DNA of 64,000 bases from CAYOUV01 sp964407265. Lineage in GTDB: Bacteria; Chloroflexota; Anaerolineae; Anaerolineales; Villigracilaceae. The stretch covers positions 10,449-74,448 of the forward strand of contig CAYOUV010000008.1 of NCBI GenBank assembly GCA_964407265.1. Reading direction: 5' to 3'. A program made the position numbers and the translations under genes. Below the pieces are notes generated by a model that worked only from the letters and a program-made list of their open reading frames with translations, searched no databases and had not been told where the DNA came from. Below, piece after piece: positions 1 through 9,544 of this stretch (position 1 is the first letter of the stretch; each line of letters begins with the position of its first letter).

Positions 1-299
1 GCGGCGGTATCCTGGCCGGATCGCGGCTGTATGCCGTCAACCAGTCCTCGGGCGGCGGCGACGTGCTGTTGAACGCCATCGCGGCGGCGGTCATCGGCGG
101 CACCAGCCTGTTCGGCGGACGCGGCAACGTCTGGTCGGCCCTGCTGGGCGCACTGGTGATCGGCTCGATCGCCAACGGCATGGACTTACTGGCCTTCACT
201 TCCTCCATCCGTTTCATGGTGACCGGCGCGGTCCTGCTGATCGCCGTCACCCTGGACGCCTACACCCGCTCGCGCCGTGAATTGACCGGCAGTTCTTGA
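1..299 (+). CDS. Sugar ABC transporter permease, C-terminal end (XylH/RbsC type), partial
   Basis: The reading frame is open from the first base of the window, so only about 98 C-terminal residues are present and the start lies upstream. The fragment reads GGILAGSRLYAVNQSSGGGD and then AVIGGTSLFGGRGNVWSALL, which is the hallmark end of BPD_transp_2 permeases for xylose, ribose and similar sugars. It holds the last two hydrophobic segments and ends in a basic cytoplasmic tail (TRSRRELTG). In this family the permease forms the membrane channel with a double-domain sugar ATPase and a periplasmic binding protein, presumably encoded upstream. The XylH-like wording is recognised from the family; the exact sugar cannot be told from this fragment. 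Confidence 0.9.
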   Translation, partial: GGILAGSRLYAVNQSSGGGDVLLNAIAAAVIGGTSLFGGRGNVWSALLGALVIGSIANGMDLLAFTSSIRFMVTGAVLLIAVTLDAYTRSRRELTGSS

Positions 300-321
300 T
301 CCAGCCTCCAATCGTGAAATC

Positions 322-350
322 TTGCGGCAACACTTTGTTTTCTGTATACT
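322..350 (+). promoter_or_regulatory. Candidate sigma-70 promoter for the UspA gene
   Basis: TTGCGG (322-327) and TATACT (345-350) are separated by 17 nt, about 120 nt upstream of the UspA start in the 169-nt gap after the sugar permease. The -35 is weak and the -10 is good. This is a position and motif match only. Confidence 0.35.
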
Positions 351-468
351 GGAATTACAGAGTGCTGCGAAAATAAATGAACCTGAATCCGGTTTAGAAA
401 GACAATTCTTAAAAATGAGGCTCGGAAAAATATGCAAGAAGCAGTAGGAGCGGGTAAGGAGGTGTAAG

Positions 469-891
469 GTGTTTAACAACATTTTGCTGGGTGTGGACGG
501 TTCCGAGCATGCCCTGCGGGCTGCTCAAACGGCGGGCAATCTGGCACGCGCGATGAAATCCAAAACTCTGCGCGTTGTTGTGGCTTTCGAATTTATTCCG
601 CCCTATCTTGGGGAACCCAACCTGCAAACAGTGATTGCTGCCCGCATGAACGATGCTGAGGATATATTGCAAAATGCGCTGAAAGCGCTGGGAGAGATTC
701 CTGGTGAAGTTCACACAGAAGTACTGGAAGGGTCTCCTGCGGAAGCCATCCTGGATGTAGCCGGCACGCGCCAGATTGACCTGATCGTGATGGGTTCACG
801 CGGATTGGGCCAGTTAAGCGGCCTGTTACTGGGCAGCCAGAGCCAAAAGGTGGTGCAACACGCCAAGTGCCCGGTGCTGATCGTCAAGTAG
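469..891 (+). CDS. Universal stress protein, UspA family
   Basis: This 140-residue protein has the usual single-Usp length. It opens with ILLGVDGSEHALRA, the first strand and ATP-loop region, and ends with GSRGLGQLSGLLLGSQS followed by CPVLIVK, the G-2x-G-9x-G-S nucleotide-binding signature. It is therefore probably an ATP-binding cytoplasmic Usp that supports survival under stress; its target is unknown. The start is GTG at 469, chosen because a near-perfect Shine-Dalgarno sequence (AAGGAGGTG, 456-464) lies just upstream. Its 3' end overlaps by 8 nt the end of the convergent mobA gene, so no separate terminator fits between them. Confidence 0.93.
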   Translation: MFNNILLGVDGSEHALRAAQTAGNLARAMKSKTLRVVVAFEFIPPYLGEPNLQTVIAARMNDAEDILQNALKALGEIPGEVHTEVLEGSPAEAILDVAGTRQIDLIVMGSRGLGQLSGLLLGSQSQKVVQHAKCPVLIVK

Positions 892-1486
892 CCAGGTCCC
901 TGGCACGACGTTCAGCTTGTTTAAACTCTTGGGGGGTATTGAGATTCCAAAAAGTCAGACCGTCCGGATCAAACCGTCCGATCTCCTCCGGCTCCAACTG
1001 GTGCACGCGTACCTGCGGAAACCAGGAGATGACTTTCCACTGTTCAGCTTGCATGGCTGCCCGGATGGCCGGCAGGCACGCGTCGCGCCGGTAGACAGCG
1101 TGTAAGGGTTCCAAGCCATGCGCTGTGGAGGGGATGACGACGTCCACGCGGGTTTCGATCATCAGGTCGCGGGCAAAGGCCAGCAGGTCCGGGTTGGCAA
1201 AAGGCATATCGCAGGCCACCACGGCCACCAGCGGATAACTGGCAGCACTCAAGGCTGTGAACAAGCCCCCCAGGGCACCGCCGCCCGGCTGGAGGTCCGG
1301 GAAGAGCGGCCGGCCGAGGAAGCGATAAGCCTCCGGGTGATTGGTGGTGACGATCAATTCATCCGCAATCGGGGCCAGGCGCTCTGCCACGCGCTGGATC
1401 AGCGGGCGTCCCAAAAATGGCATCAGGGCTTTGTCCTGCCCCATGCGCCGCGATTCACCTCCGGCCTGGATGACCAAACTAAGCAT
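884..1486 (-). CDS. mobA: Molybdenum cofactor guanylyltransferase MobA
   Basis: The 200-residue product begins MLSLVIQAGGESRRMGQDKA, which matches the GTP-binding motif of MobA (L-x-GG-x-S-x-RMG-x-DK-x-L). In this family the enzyme links GMP to molybdopterin to make the guanine dinucleotide cofactor used by DMSO-reductase-type enzymes. The frame stays open well upstream, but that extension lies inside moxR. I chose the ATG at 1486 because it follows the MoxR stop by only 4 nt and starts the motif exactly at the N terminus. It is the last gene of the DUF58-transglutaminase-MoxR run, probably by translational coupling. The rest of the molybdopterin pathway is not in the window. Confidence 0.9.
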   Translation of the reverse strand: MLSLVIQAGGESRRMGQDKALMPFLGRPLIQRVAERLAPIADELIVTTNHPEAYRFLGRPLFPDLQPGGGALGGLFTALSAASYPLVAVVACDMPFANPDLLAFARDLMIETRVDVVIPSTAHGLEPLHAVYRRDACLPAIRAAMQAEQWKVISWFPQVRVHQLEPEEIGRFDPDGLTFWNLNTPQEFKQAERRARDLAT

Positions 1487-1490
1487 CAAT

Positions 1491-2474
1491 TTATTCCGGG
1501 GCACTGACAAGGGGTACTTCCACACTTTTGAGCAAACCCTGCAACACATTTTCAGTGGTCTCGCCAGCCAGGGCATTCTCCGGGTTGACCAGCATGCGGT
1601 GTGCCAGGCAGGCCCCTGCCACATGCTTGACGTCATCCGGAATGACGAAGTCCCGTCCGCGCAAGACGGCGTGGGCCTGAGCAGCGTGAAACAGGGCCAA
1701 ACTGCCGCGCGGGCTGGCTCCCAGCCCCAGAGCCGGGTGAGCGCGGGTGGCATGCACCAGGTTCAGGATGTAGCGCCTGACGCTTTCGACCACGCTCACC
1801 TGCCGGACCTGATGTTGAAGTGCAGGCAACCGGTTCCCATCAACAGCCTGCTCAAGCGTTTCAATCGGATGAACAACCTGCTGCATCCGCAGCATGGAAT
1901 CCTCATCGGCGAAAGCCGGATAGCCAAGACTCAGGCGCATCAGGAAGCGGTCCAATTGGGCTTCGGGAAGGGGGAAGGTGCCTTCGAACTCGATTGGGTT
2001 TTGGGTCGCCAGCACCAGGAACGGGTTGGGCAACGGGTAAGTCAACCCATCCGCGCTGACCTGGCCTTCACCCATCGCCTCCAGCAAAGCACTCTGGGTG
2101 CGGGGGGTGGCACGGTTGATCTCGTCGGCCAGCAGGATGTTGCTAAAGGCCGGTCCCGGCCTGAACTCGAACTCACGCGTCTTCTGGTTGAAGACCGAGA
2201 CTCCGGTCACGTCGCTGGGCAAAAGATCAGGCGTACATTGGACGCGCTTGAATTCCAACCCGGTCGTGATGGCAATGGCGCGAGCCAGCATCGTCTTACC
2301 AGTCCCGGGGGCGTCCTCGATCAACACGTGCCCTTCGCACAGCAATGAGATCAAAACCATCTCAATCACCGCGCGTTTGCCGACGATGACCTGCTCGATG
2401 TTTTCAATCAGGGTCCTGGCAAAATCCCGGACTTCCTGCACAGCCTTTTGACTGTCTTTTTTGTCTGCTGCCAT
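1491..2474 (-). CDS. MoxR family AAA ATPase
   Basis: At 327 residues this is a full-length MoxR ATPase. Walker A is GHVLIEDAPGTGKTMLARA near residues 48-66, and Walker B with sensor context is ILLADEINRATPRTQSALLE. After the AAA_3 core come the C-terminal lid residues typical of MoxR. Family members act as chaperone-like ATPases that mature or assemble partner complexes, usually encoded beside a DUF58 protein and a TgpA-like transglutaminase. That is exactly the arrangement here: the transglutaminase gene ends 5 nt upstream and mobA starts 4 nt downstream. The client is not known; the neighbours suggest an envelope function. Confidence 0.94.
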   Translation of the reverse strand: MAADKKDSQKAVQEVRDFARTLIENIEQVIVGKRAVIEMVLISLLCEGHVLIEDAPGTGKTMLARAIAITTGLEFKRVQCTPDLLPSDVTGVSVFNQKTREFEFRPGPAFSNILLADEINRATPRTQSALLEAMGEGQVSADGLTYPLPNPFLVLATQNPIEFEGTFPLPEAQLDRFLMRLSLGYPAFADEDSMLRMQQVVHPIETLEQAVDGNRLPALQHQVRQVSVVESVRRYILNLVHATRAHPALGLGASPRGSLALFHAAQAHAVLRGRDFVIPDDVKHVAGACLAHRMLVNPENALAGETTENVLQGLLKSVEVPLVSAPE

Positions 2475-2479
2475 TCAAT

Positions 2480-4852
2480 TTACTCCTGGTATCCGGTTTC
2501 TTTTCTAAAACGGACGAGGAACGCGTTCAAACTCTGTAACATCCATAACCAGCGCAGCCGCCAACGCAGTACCCGCCACTGGCGCAAGAGAGGAATATCC
2601 CCCGGCGGGACCGGGCTATAGCTGGTACGCACGATGCCATCCATGATGGCCCCTATCTCCAGGACCAGTTGCTCACCAAACGTCCGGCGGCCACCCCGCT
2701 CAGCCAACTTTCGCAAGCGGGCACTCAAGGAGGCAGCATATTCGAATGGCGTTTCGCCCGGTTGAGGCGTTACAGACAGGCGCCTACCATACCAACAGAT
2801 GCGACGGTAGACCTCGGCCGCGGCCAGGGGTCGTGGAAGCCGCCGCAAGCGAAATTCTTTGAGAGCCGTCCAGGCTGCGCCCAGCAGGCCTGCCAGCAGC
2901 AACCCAAGCGAGAGCAAAGTCCGAAGCAAAGGTTGGAAGCCGGGAGCCAAAGCATCCGTTGGGGTTGAAGCCAGTCCAGGGGTCGTCGTTTCGGGGGGAG
3001 TCGTCCCTGCCCGTTCCAGCACAGGGCGTGAGGCGGTCGGTTCGAAAGTCACCCAGCCGATTTCAGGAAAATAGACTTCGACCCACGAGTGCGCGTCCGC
3101 TTCGGTGACCACAAAGCGTTTCGCATTCAAATTATACACACCAGTTGCATAGCCGATAACCAGCCGCGCCGGAATCCCGGCTGCCCGGGCCAGCACGACC
3201 ATTGACGAGGCGTAGTAGTCGCAATAACCTTTTTTCAGGTCAAACAGGAAGTAGTCGACCACGTCCCGGTTCATGGGAGGTCGGGAAACATCCAGCGTAT
3301 ACGGGAAGGTACGCAGGTAGCTTTGAATAGCGCGTGCCCGGTCATAGGGTGTCGGCTCAGTAGCGGTCAGTTCGATGGCCAGCGCCCTGACCCGGTCCGG
3401 CACTTCCGCTGGAAGGGCCAGGTAACGCTGTCTGACCCAATCCGGATATTGCTGGCCGGCAGCGCGTAAAATATCTTCGTCGACATTCGGGATCAGTGAC
3501 TCCACATCATAGGGAGCTGAACTCTCAACCCGAATCCCAAACAGATCCCCGCTCGAACGCCAAGCCGCCTCGCTCTGGAGGTTGACCGTTATTGGCTCTC
3601 CAGCCGCATAGGCGACTCCTCCCAGGTTCTCCACCGGGCGCACCTGCTGCTGGACCACGACCTGGTGCAGGAAATGCTCCGTTTGCAGGGACTGGCCTGG
3701 TCCAATCGTGCTTTGCTCGGTGCTGCCCGAACGCCAACCGTTCCCGGTATATTCGTCATAGGTGAAGGCGCGCCAGTATAAGGGTAGTGGTCCCCCGCCC
3801 AGTGACAGGGAAGCCAGATTACGAACCGATACCGTCATCACCACCCGTTGAGACAACTCCGGCCCGGCTCCGATCAGATGGTCTTCCGGCAGGCCGGGAC
3901 TGCGAACCGCTGTGAAAACATCCGGTGAGACGGTTTCAGCGGGGGTAATCCCAAGCGAATTTGCCAGGCTGTCATCCTGCTGTGGCGACGGTTCTCTTAA
4001 CCTGTCGATCCAATTCTGAATGCGCTGGACAGAAAGCGACGACGCAAAAGCCGAAAACAGCACCAGCGCAACAGTGACCAGCAGGGCGGTAAATACGATC
4101 TGGCGTCCCTTCTCAAGGGGAAAAGCCACCTGCGCCGCATTCCAGAGCTGTTGGCGCCGGCCTTGTTGAACGACTGCCAGAAGCAGCAAAAGCGAACCAA
4201 GCATCAAATAGACCACAAATGACATACGCCATCCATAGGCGAGGGTCCCAACACTCAACAAGACCGCGGGCAAAGCCGCCAACAACGCATTCCGGCGTGC
4301 CTCGACGACCCAGCCGGCCCAGGCCGCTCCGAGCCAGACCAGCGCATTCCACACCAGTGCCGCGGCTACCGGATCAAAAGTCGGCTGACCAGACACCAGG
4401 GCTGCCAGCCAAACCCGGACTCGCATCATCACGATCCCCGTCGCGGCAGAAAGTTCCTGCAACAAACCGGCCAGCGGAGACAAGTCGACCCGGCCACCCT
4501 TGAGAGAAATCCAGGTGCCAGGCGGCATGTGGACGAACGCACTCGCTGCTTCCATAACCTTCCCGATCATACCGCCGGGAAAAAGCAGGACGTAGAGCAG
4601 CCCAACCAGGACAACAGCCAGGACCGTCCGCCAGAGTGGTTGGCGAAAGATCGCCAATGCCCAACCGATCAACAAACCCAAAAGCAGACTGCGCCAGAGC
4701 GCGCCCCAATCCTGTCCAGCCAACGTGATCGTTATCCCCACAATAGCGGCCGTCCACAGAATCAAAAGCAGGCCCAGGGCAACCAGTGTTTCCCCCCGCT
4801 TGGCACGTGCGAACGCCTCCGAGAGGTTGTGATTCAGTCCATGTGCTGCCAT
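2480..4852 (-). CDS. TgpA-like membrane transglutaminase-domain protein
   Basis: The 790-residue protein has a DUF3488/TgpA architecture: an N-terminal block of about six hydrophobic helices (roughly residues 20-285), an extracytoplasmic region with a transglutaminase core, one more membrane helix near residues 640-665 and a cytoplasmic DUF4129-like tail. The catalytic Cys is C544 in KGYCDYYASS and the His is H588 in DAHSWVEVYFPE. The usual third residue lies in WVTFEPT, where Glu604 takes the place of the more common Asp, a substitution also seen in other TgpA-like proteins. The substrate is unknown; the family is thought to work on cell-envelope proteins. It overlaps the DUF58 gene by 19 nt, indicating one transcript. 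Confidence 0.92.
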   Translation of the reverse strand: MAAHGLNHNLSEAFARAKRGETLVALGLLLILWTAAIVGITITLAGQDWGALWRSLLLGLLIGWALAIFRQPLWRTVLAVVLVGLLYVLLFPGGMIGKVMEAASAFVHMPPGTWISLKGGRVDLSPLAGLLQELSAATGIVMMRVRVWLAALVSGQPTFDPVAAALVWNALVWLGAAWAGWVVEARRNALLAALPAVLLSVGTLAYGWRMSFVVYLMLGSLLLLLAVVQQGRRQQLWNAAQVAFPLEKGRQIVFTALLVTVALVLFSAFASSLSVQRIQNWIDRLREPSPQQDDSLANSLGITPAETVSPDVFTAVRSPGLPEDHLIGAGPELSQRVVMTVSVRNLASLSLGGGPLPLYWRAFTYDEYTGNGWRSGSTEQSTIGPGQSLQTEHFLHQVVVQQQVRPVENLGGVAYAAGEPITVNLQSEAAWRSSGDLFGIRVESSAPYDVESLIPNVDEDILRAAGQQYPDWVRQRYLALPAEVPDRVRALAIELTATEPTPYDRARAIQSYLRTFPYTLDVSRPPMNRDVVDYFLFDLKKGYCDYYASSMVVLARAAGIPARLVIGYATGVYNLNAKRFVVTEADAHSWVEVYFPEIGWVTFEPTASRPVLERAGTTPPETTTPGLASTPTDALAPGFQPLLRTLLSLGLLLAGLLGAAWTALKEFRLRRLPRPLAAAEVYRRICWYGRRLSVTPQPGETPFEYAASLSARLRKLAERGGRRTFGEQLVLEIGAIMDGIVRTSYSPVPPGDIPLLRQWRVLRWRLRWLWMLQSLNAFLVRFRKETGYQE

Positions 4853-6138
4853 GCGGCCCTCTCGTTTTGTAGATAACGCTTCCCGCTCTCAACTCCCACA
4901 AGCGGGGCCTGCGTATCCCTGTTCAGCGGGGTGTAAGCTTGTTCCAGCAAAGACCTGGGCATACGTCTAAAAGGGATGCTGCTGCGGGCCAGCGTGCTGG
5001 CAAGCGCTGTCTGGTTTGCGCGACTGCCGAATTCAGCCGGGTCGACCAACAACGTCAACATATTGTTGCCGTGATGATTTCGTCCCGCAACTGCCACCCA
5101 GGTCAGGTCGGTACTGGGCGTGATAAAAATCTTGGCCGCAGTTTGGAGCGGCCCCCCCAGGGATATCAACGCAGCCAGGGAGCGGTCGCCTGCCTCAGCC
5201 ATGGCCAAAGCCTGCATGATCCGCCAGCGATGGGCCGGGTCTGAACGCGGCTCCAACCAGACCAATTTTGGCCCGACCATCGCCAACCCGACGCGGCGAT
5301 GCTCTTTCATGCCCCGCATGACCAGAGAGGCCGCCAATACAATCGAGAGTTCCAGGGTCGAGTCCTGGCCCGTCCCGGCCTGGACGGCGGCCTCAAGATC
5401 GACGAAAATCCACCAATCGGAAGAACTGTCCGCCTCGAGTTGCCTGACGATCAAGGCATCGTTATGAGCCGAGGCGCGCCAATGAATCCGCCTGAGGCTA
5501 TCCCCCGCAATGTAATTGCGAACCCCGGCATCGCTGATCTCCCGTTCGAGGGCACCCCGCTGCCGCCGCCGGTCACCATTCCAGCCCCCGGGGGCCAGCC
5601 TGAGCTGAGTCAAAGGGAGGTGCGGAGGCGTGACCAGGATGCTGCTGGAATGCTGGTCGTGCAGGGTCAGGCTGTAGATTCCGAACGGATCGCCGGTACG
5701 CAAACGGGTGGGTCCGAGCGTGTAGAAACCGCGTCGGTTGAAAAGATGAACCAGATGCCGTCTGCGAGTGGTCTGCGGCGCGACATCTGAGACCAGCCGG
5801 AGTGGGGTTTCCAGCCTGTCAGCCTCGTCCACGATTTCGACCCACAGAGCAGGCAGGCGGCTTGTATTAATCACTTTTAATTCTTCGGGCACCGAATCGC
5901 CTACTGTAGCCCAGGCAAGATGGATCTTGCGTTCAAGGCGCAGTCCGCGTTCCAGAGAACGAATCCACAACACGGCCAAGAGCCATACGCCAGCCATACC
6001 GATCAGGAACACCAGCCAGCCGCGGTAGCCCGTCAGGCCATACAATCCGGCCAGAACACCAACGAATACCGGCAGGAGTCGCGCATTGAGTCGACGCTCG
6101 GTTTTGGGTTGCGTATGCTTAAGCTGTTTATTGCTCAT
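4834..6138 (-). CDS. DUF58 domain-containing membrane-anchored protein
   Basis: The product is 434 residues from the ATG at 6138. The frame runs 48 codons further upstream, but that extension (VCIYNTPCLIID...) looks non-coding and would cover the divergent promoter region, so I rejected it. Two hydrophobic helices (about residues 25-65) precede a soluble domain with the DUF58 signature YIAGDSLRRIHWRASAHND (around residue 240) in a vWA-like fold. DUF58 proteins are functionally undefined partners of MoxR ATPases. It is the first gene of the operon with transglutaminase, moxR and mobA, and is divergent from amrS with 171 nt between the two starts. Confidence 0.9.
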   Translation of the reverse strand: MSNKQLKHTQPKTERRLNARLLPVFVGVLAGLYGLTGYRGWLVFLIGMAGVWLLAVLWIRSLERGLRLERKIHLAWATVGDSVPEELKVINTSRLPALWVEIVDEADRLETPLRLVSDVAPQTTRRRHLVHLFNRRGFYTLGPTRLRTGDPFGIYSLTLHDQHSSSILVTPPHLPLTQLRLAPGGWNGDRRRQRGALEREISDAGVRNYIAGDSLRRIHWRASAHNDALIVRQLEADSSSDWWIFVDLEAAVQAGTGQDSTLELSIVLAASLVMRGMKEHRRVGLAMVGPKLVWLEPRSDPAHRWRIMQALAMAEAGDRSLAALISLGGPLQTAAKIFITPSTDLTWVAVAGRNHHGNNMLTLLVDPAEFGSRANQTALASTLARSSIPFRRMPRSLLEQAYTPLNRDTQAPLVGVESGKRYLQNERAAWQHMD

Positions 6139-6309
6139 CTTATCTCGATAACTATACTGGTAAAGAAAGCGCTTCGCAGGAGGCCAGATTATGGGGAAAC
6201 AGTGACGAGGTGTTCGAATGTCGATCCGTATATCGATTATCAGACAGGGTGTATTATATATGCAGACAAACCTTACTGGCAAAAGAATGTAAGGGAAAGT
6301 GAGGTGCCT

Positions 6310-7422
6310 ATGGCAACACCGGCCAAAGCTTTAGACGACTTAACTGTTGAAGGTGAACTCTTCGAATCACGACCGGACGGTTCCGTGCGCTGCTACGCCT
6401 GCGGCCACCGCTGCCTGATCCGGCCGGGGCGACGCGGCATCTGTCAGGTGCGCTTCAACGCAGGCGGCAAGCTGCGTGTGCCGTGGGGATATGTGGCTGC
6501 CTTGCAAAGCGACCCAATCGAAAAGAAACCTTTTTTCCACGTCATGACCGGCACCAACGCACTGACGTTTGGCATGCTGGGCTGTGACTTTCACTGCGGC
6601 TATTGCCAGAACTGGCTGACCTCACAGACCTTACGCGACCCGAACTCGGACGCCTCGGTCAATTTGATTCGGCGCCTCTCGCCGGAGCAGATGGTAGGAC
6701 TGGCTCTCCGTACCAATGCTTCAGTGATCGCATCCTCTTATAACGAACCGCTGATCACCAGCGAGTGGGCGGTCGCCATCTTCAAGCAGGCCAAACAAGC
6801 CGGGCTGAAATGCGTTTACGTCTCCAACGGGAACAATACGCCCGAAGTGATGGATTATCTGCGCCCGTATCTCTCGGCTTACAAAGTCGACCTGAAATCA
6901 ATGAACGATAAAAACTACCGTACGCTGGGCGGGGTGCTGCAGAACACGCTGGATGGCATCAAACGCGCCCACGACCTGGGCTTATGGGTGGAAGTGGTGA
7001 CACTGGTGGTCCCGGGTTTCAACGACAGCAACGAAGAGTTATGGGAGGCTGCCCGCTTCCTGGCAAGCGTCTCCCCAGACATCCCCTGGCACGTAACTGC
7101 CTTCCACAAAGATTATAAGATGACCGATCCGGACAATACCCCCATCCAGACGCTGCTGCGCGCCTCCGAGATCGGCCGCGAAGCTGGCCTGCGTTACGTC
7201 TATGCCGGCAACCTGCCTGGACGGGTGGAGGAGTATGAGGATACGGTATGCCCCAACTGCAATCGACATCTCATCCGCCGCAGGGGATATGTCATCCTGG
7301 AATACAATCTCACCGCTGCAGGGACTTGTCCGCATTGCGAGACAAAGATTCCCGGTATCTGGACAGACGACCCGGCCCAGGTCAGCTTGAATGGTTTAGG
7401 CATGCCGTTCCCAGCCTATTAG
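6310..7422 (+). CDS. amrS: AmmeMemoRadiSam system radical SAM enzyme AmrS
   Basis: The 370-residue protein carries the radical SAM cluster motif CDFHCGYC with cysteines at 92, 96 and 99. It also has an N-terminal Cys-rich segment (CYACGHRCLIRPGRRGICQ) and a C-terminal pair of CPNC/CPHC motifs, together diagnostic of AmrS. Family members bind a 4Fe-4S cluster and S-adenosylmethionine; the reaction of the system is not established. The frame is open from 5920, but I place the start at 6310 because GAGGTG lies 3 nt before this ATG and the family begins there. The usual partners, an AMMECR1-like protein and Memo, are not in this window. A strong bidirectional terminator follows. Confidence 0.92.
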   Translation: MATPAKALDDLTVEGELFESRPDGSVRCYACGHRCLIRPGRRGICQVRFNAGGKLRVPWGYVAALQSDPIEKKPFFHVMTGTNALTFGMLGCDFHCGYCQNWLTSQTLRDPNSDASVNLIRRLSPEQMVGLALRTNASVIASSYNEPLITSEWAVAIFKQAKQAGLKCVYVSNGNNTPEVMDYLRPYLSAYKVDLKSMNDKNYRTLGGVLQNTLDGIKRAHDLGLWVEVVTLVVPGFNDSNEELWEAARFLASVSPDIPWHVTAFHKDYKMTDPDNTPIQTLLRASEIGREAGLRYVYAGNLPGRVEEYEDTVCPNCNRHLIRRRGYVILEYNLTAAGTCPHCETKIPGIWTDDPAQVSLNGLGMPFPAY

Positions 7423-7443
7423 CCCCTTCTCCCGCGTAAAACC

Positions 7444-7475
7444 AAAACGCAGATGGTTACTCCCATCTGCGTTTT
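7444..7475. terminator. Bidirectional intrinsic terminator between amrS and oppF
   Basis: A perfect 13-bp inverted repeat (AAAACGCAGATGG, 7444-7456, with its complement at 7463-7475) encloses the loop TTACTC. The arms begin with four A and end with four T, so it can act in both directions for the convergent genes. Confidence 0.85.
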
Positions 7476-7494
7476 ATGATTTAGCAGGGTTTAA

Positions 7495-8545
7495 TTACTT
7501 TAAAAGCTCTTCGGCGTAATGGCAGGCAACAAAATGTTCCGGACGCAACTCGCGCAAGAGTGGTTCATCGATCGAACAGTTTTCTTTGGCAATCGGGCAG
7601 CGCGGATGAAAGCGGCAACCCGAGGGTGGATTGATGGCATTCGGGATTTCGCCTGCTGGCATTGCCTCTCTCCGGCGATGGCGCGGATCAGGCACCGGGA
7701 CAGCTTCCAGCAAAGCCCGGGTGTAGGGGTGCGCTGAATGCTCGTAAACTTCCTTCAAGGGACCAATCTCACACATCTTGCCCAAGTACATCACCGCAAT
7801 GCGGTCACAAACGTACTTGGCTGTAGCCAGGTCATGGGTAATAAACAAGTAGGTCAGGTCAAACTCTTCTTTGAGTTTCATCATCAGGTCGAGCAGGAGT
7901 GCTCGCACCGAAACATCAGCCATGGCGATTGGCTCGTCAGCTACGATCAATTCGGGGCGCGTGATCAGGGCGCGGGCCAGGACAATGCGCTGGCGTTGTC
8001 CGCCGGAAATTTGATGAGGATACAGGTCATAGAAAGACTCGGGGGGATTCATGCCTACCGCTGAGAGGATTTCCATCACCCGCCCGCGTCGTTCAGACGC
8101 TGAAAGGTCTGTCATATGAATCTTGGCCGGATGCTCGATCGTCTGCCCGATCGTCATCCTGGGATTGAGCGAAGCCAGGGGATCTTGGAAAACAACCTGC
8201 ATGCGAGAACGCAAACGACGCATCTCCTCCGGCTCCAGACTGCTCAGGTCGATGCCATCGAAGATCACACGCCCATCGGTAGGTTCCAACAGCCGTAAAA
8301 CCAGGCGACCGACAGTCGATTTTCCGGAACCGCTTTCTCCCGCCAGGCCAAATACTTCACCCCTGCGAATGGCAAAAGAGACACCATCCACAGCTTTAAC
8401 AGATGGGATATGGCCGCGATTGAGGATACTGGCCAGGAATCCAGTCTGCACTGGGAAATGCTTGCGCAAATTATCGACACGCACCAAATCCCCGGTCTCA
8501 GCGGCAGTTCCGGTTACAGCAGGTGTTACTTCCATAGATTTCGGC

Positions 8546-8553
<8 letters not shown>
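7495..8553 (-). CDS. oppF: Oligopeptide/dipeptide ABC transporter ATP-binding protein, OppF type
   Basis: The 352-residue ATPase has Walker A GESGSGKST, signature ISGGQRQRIVLARAL and Walker B LIVADEP, followed by the oligo_HPY C-terminal domain with the Cys motif GCRFHPRCPIAKENC. It would couple ATP hydrolysis to peptide uptake together with OppD. The D-loop region reads ADEPIAMADVSVRA, where most OppF proteins have SALDVS. I placed the start at ATG 8553, with CAGGAG upstream, which overlaps the oppD stop by 8 nt. The open frame upstream of it lies inside oppD. It is the last gene of the oppABCDF operon and is followed by the bidirectional terminator. Opp-type transporters can also carry nickel or other small ligands, so the substrate is inferred. 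Confidence 0.92.

Positions 8554-9543
<990 letters not shown>

Positions 9544-9544
<1 letters not shown>

Noticed and set aside
6139..6282. 48-codon N-terminal extension of the DUF58 gene
   Set aside because: Its Cys/Ile-rich sequence is unlike the family start and it would occupy the divergent promoter region; ATG 6138 begins just before the first helices.
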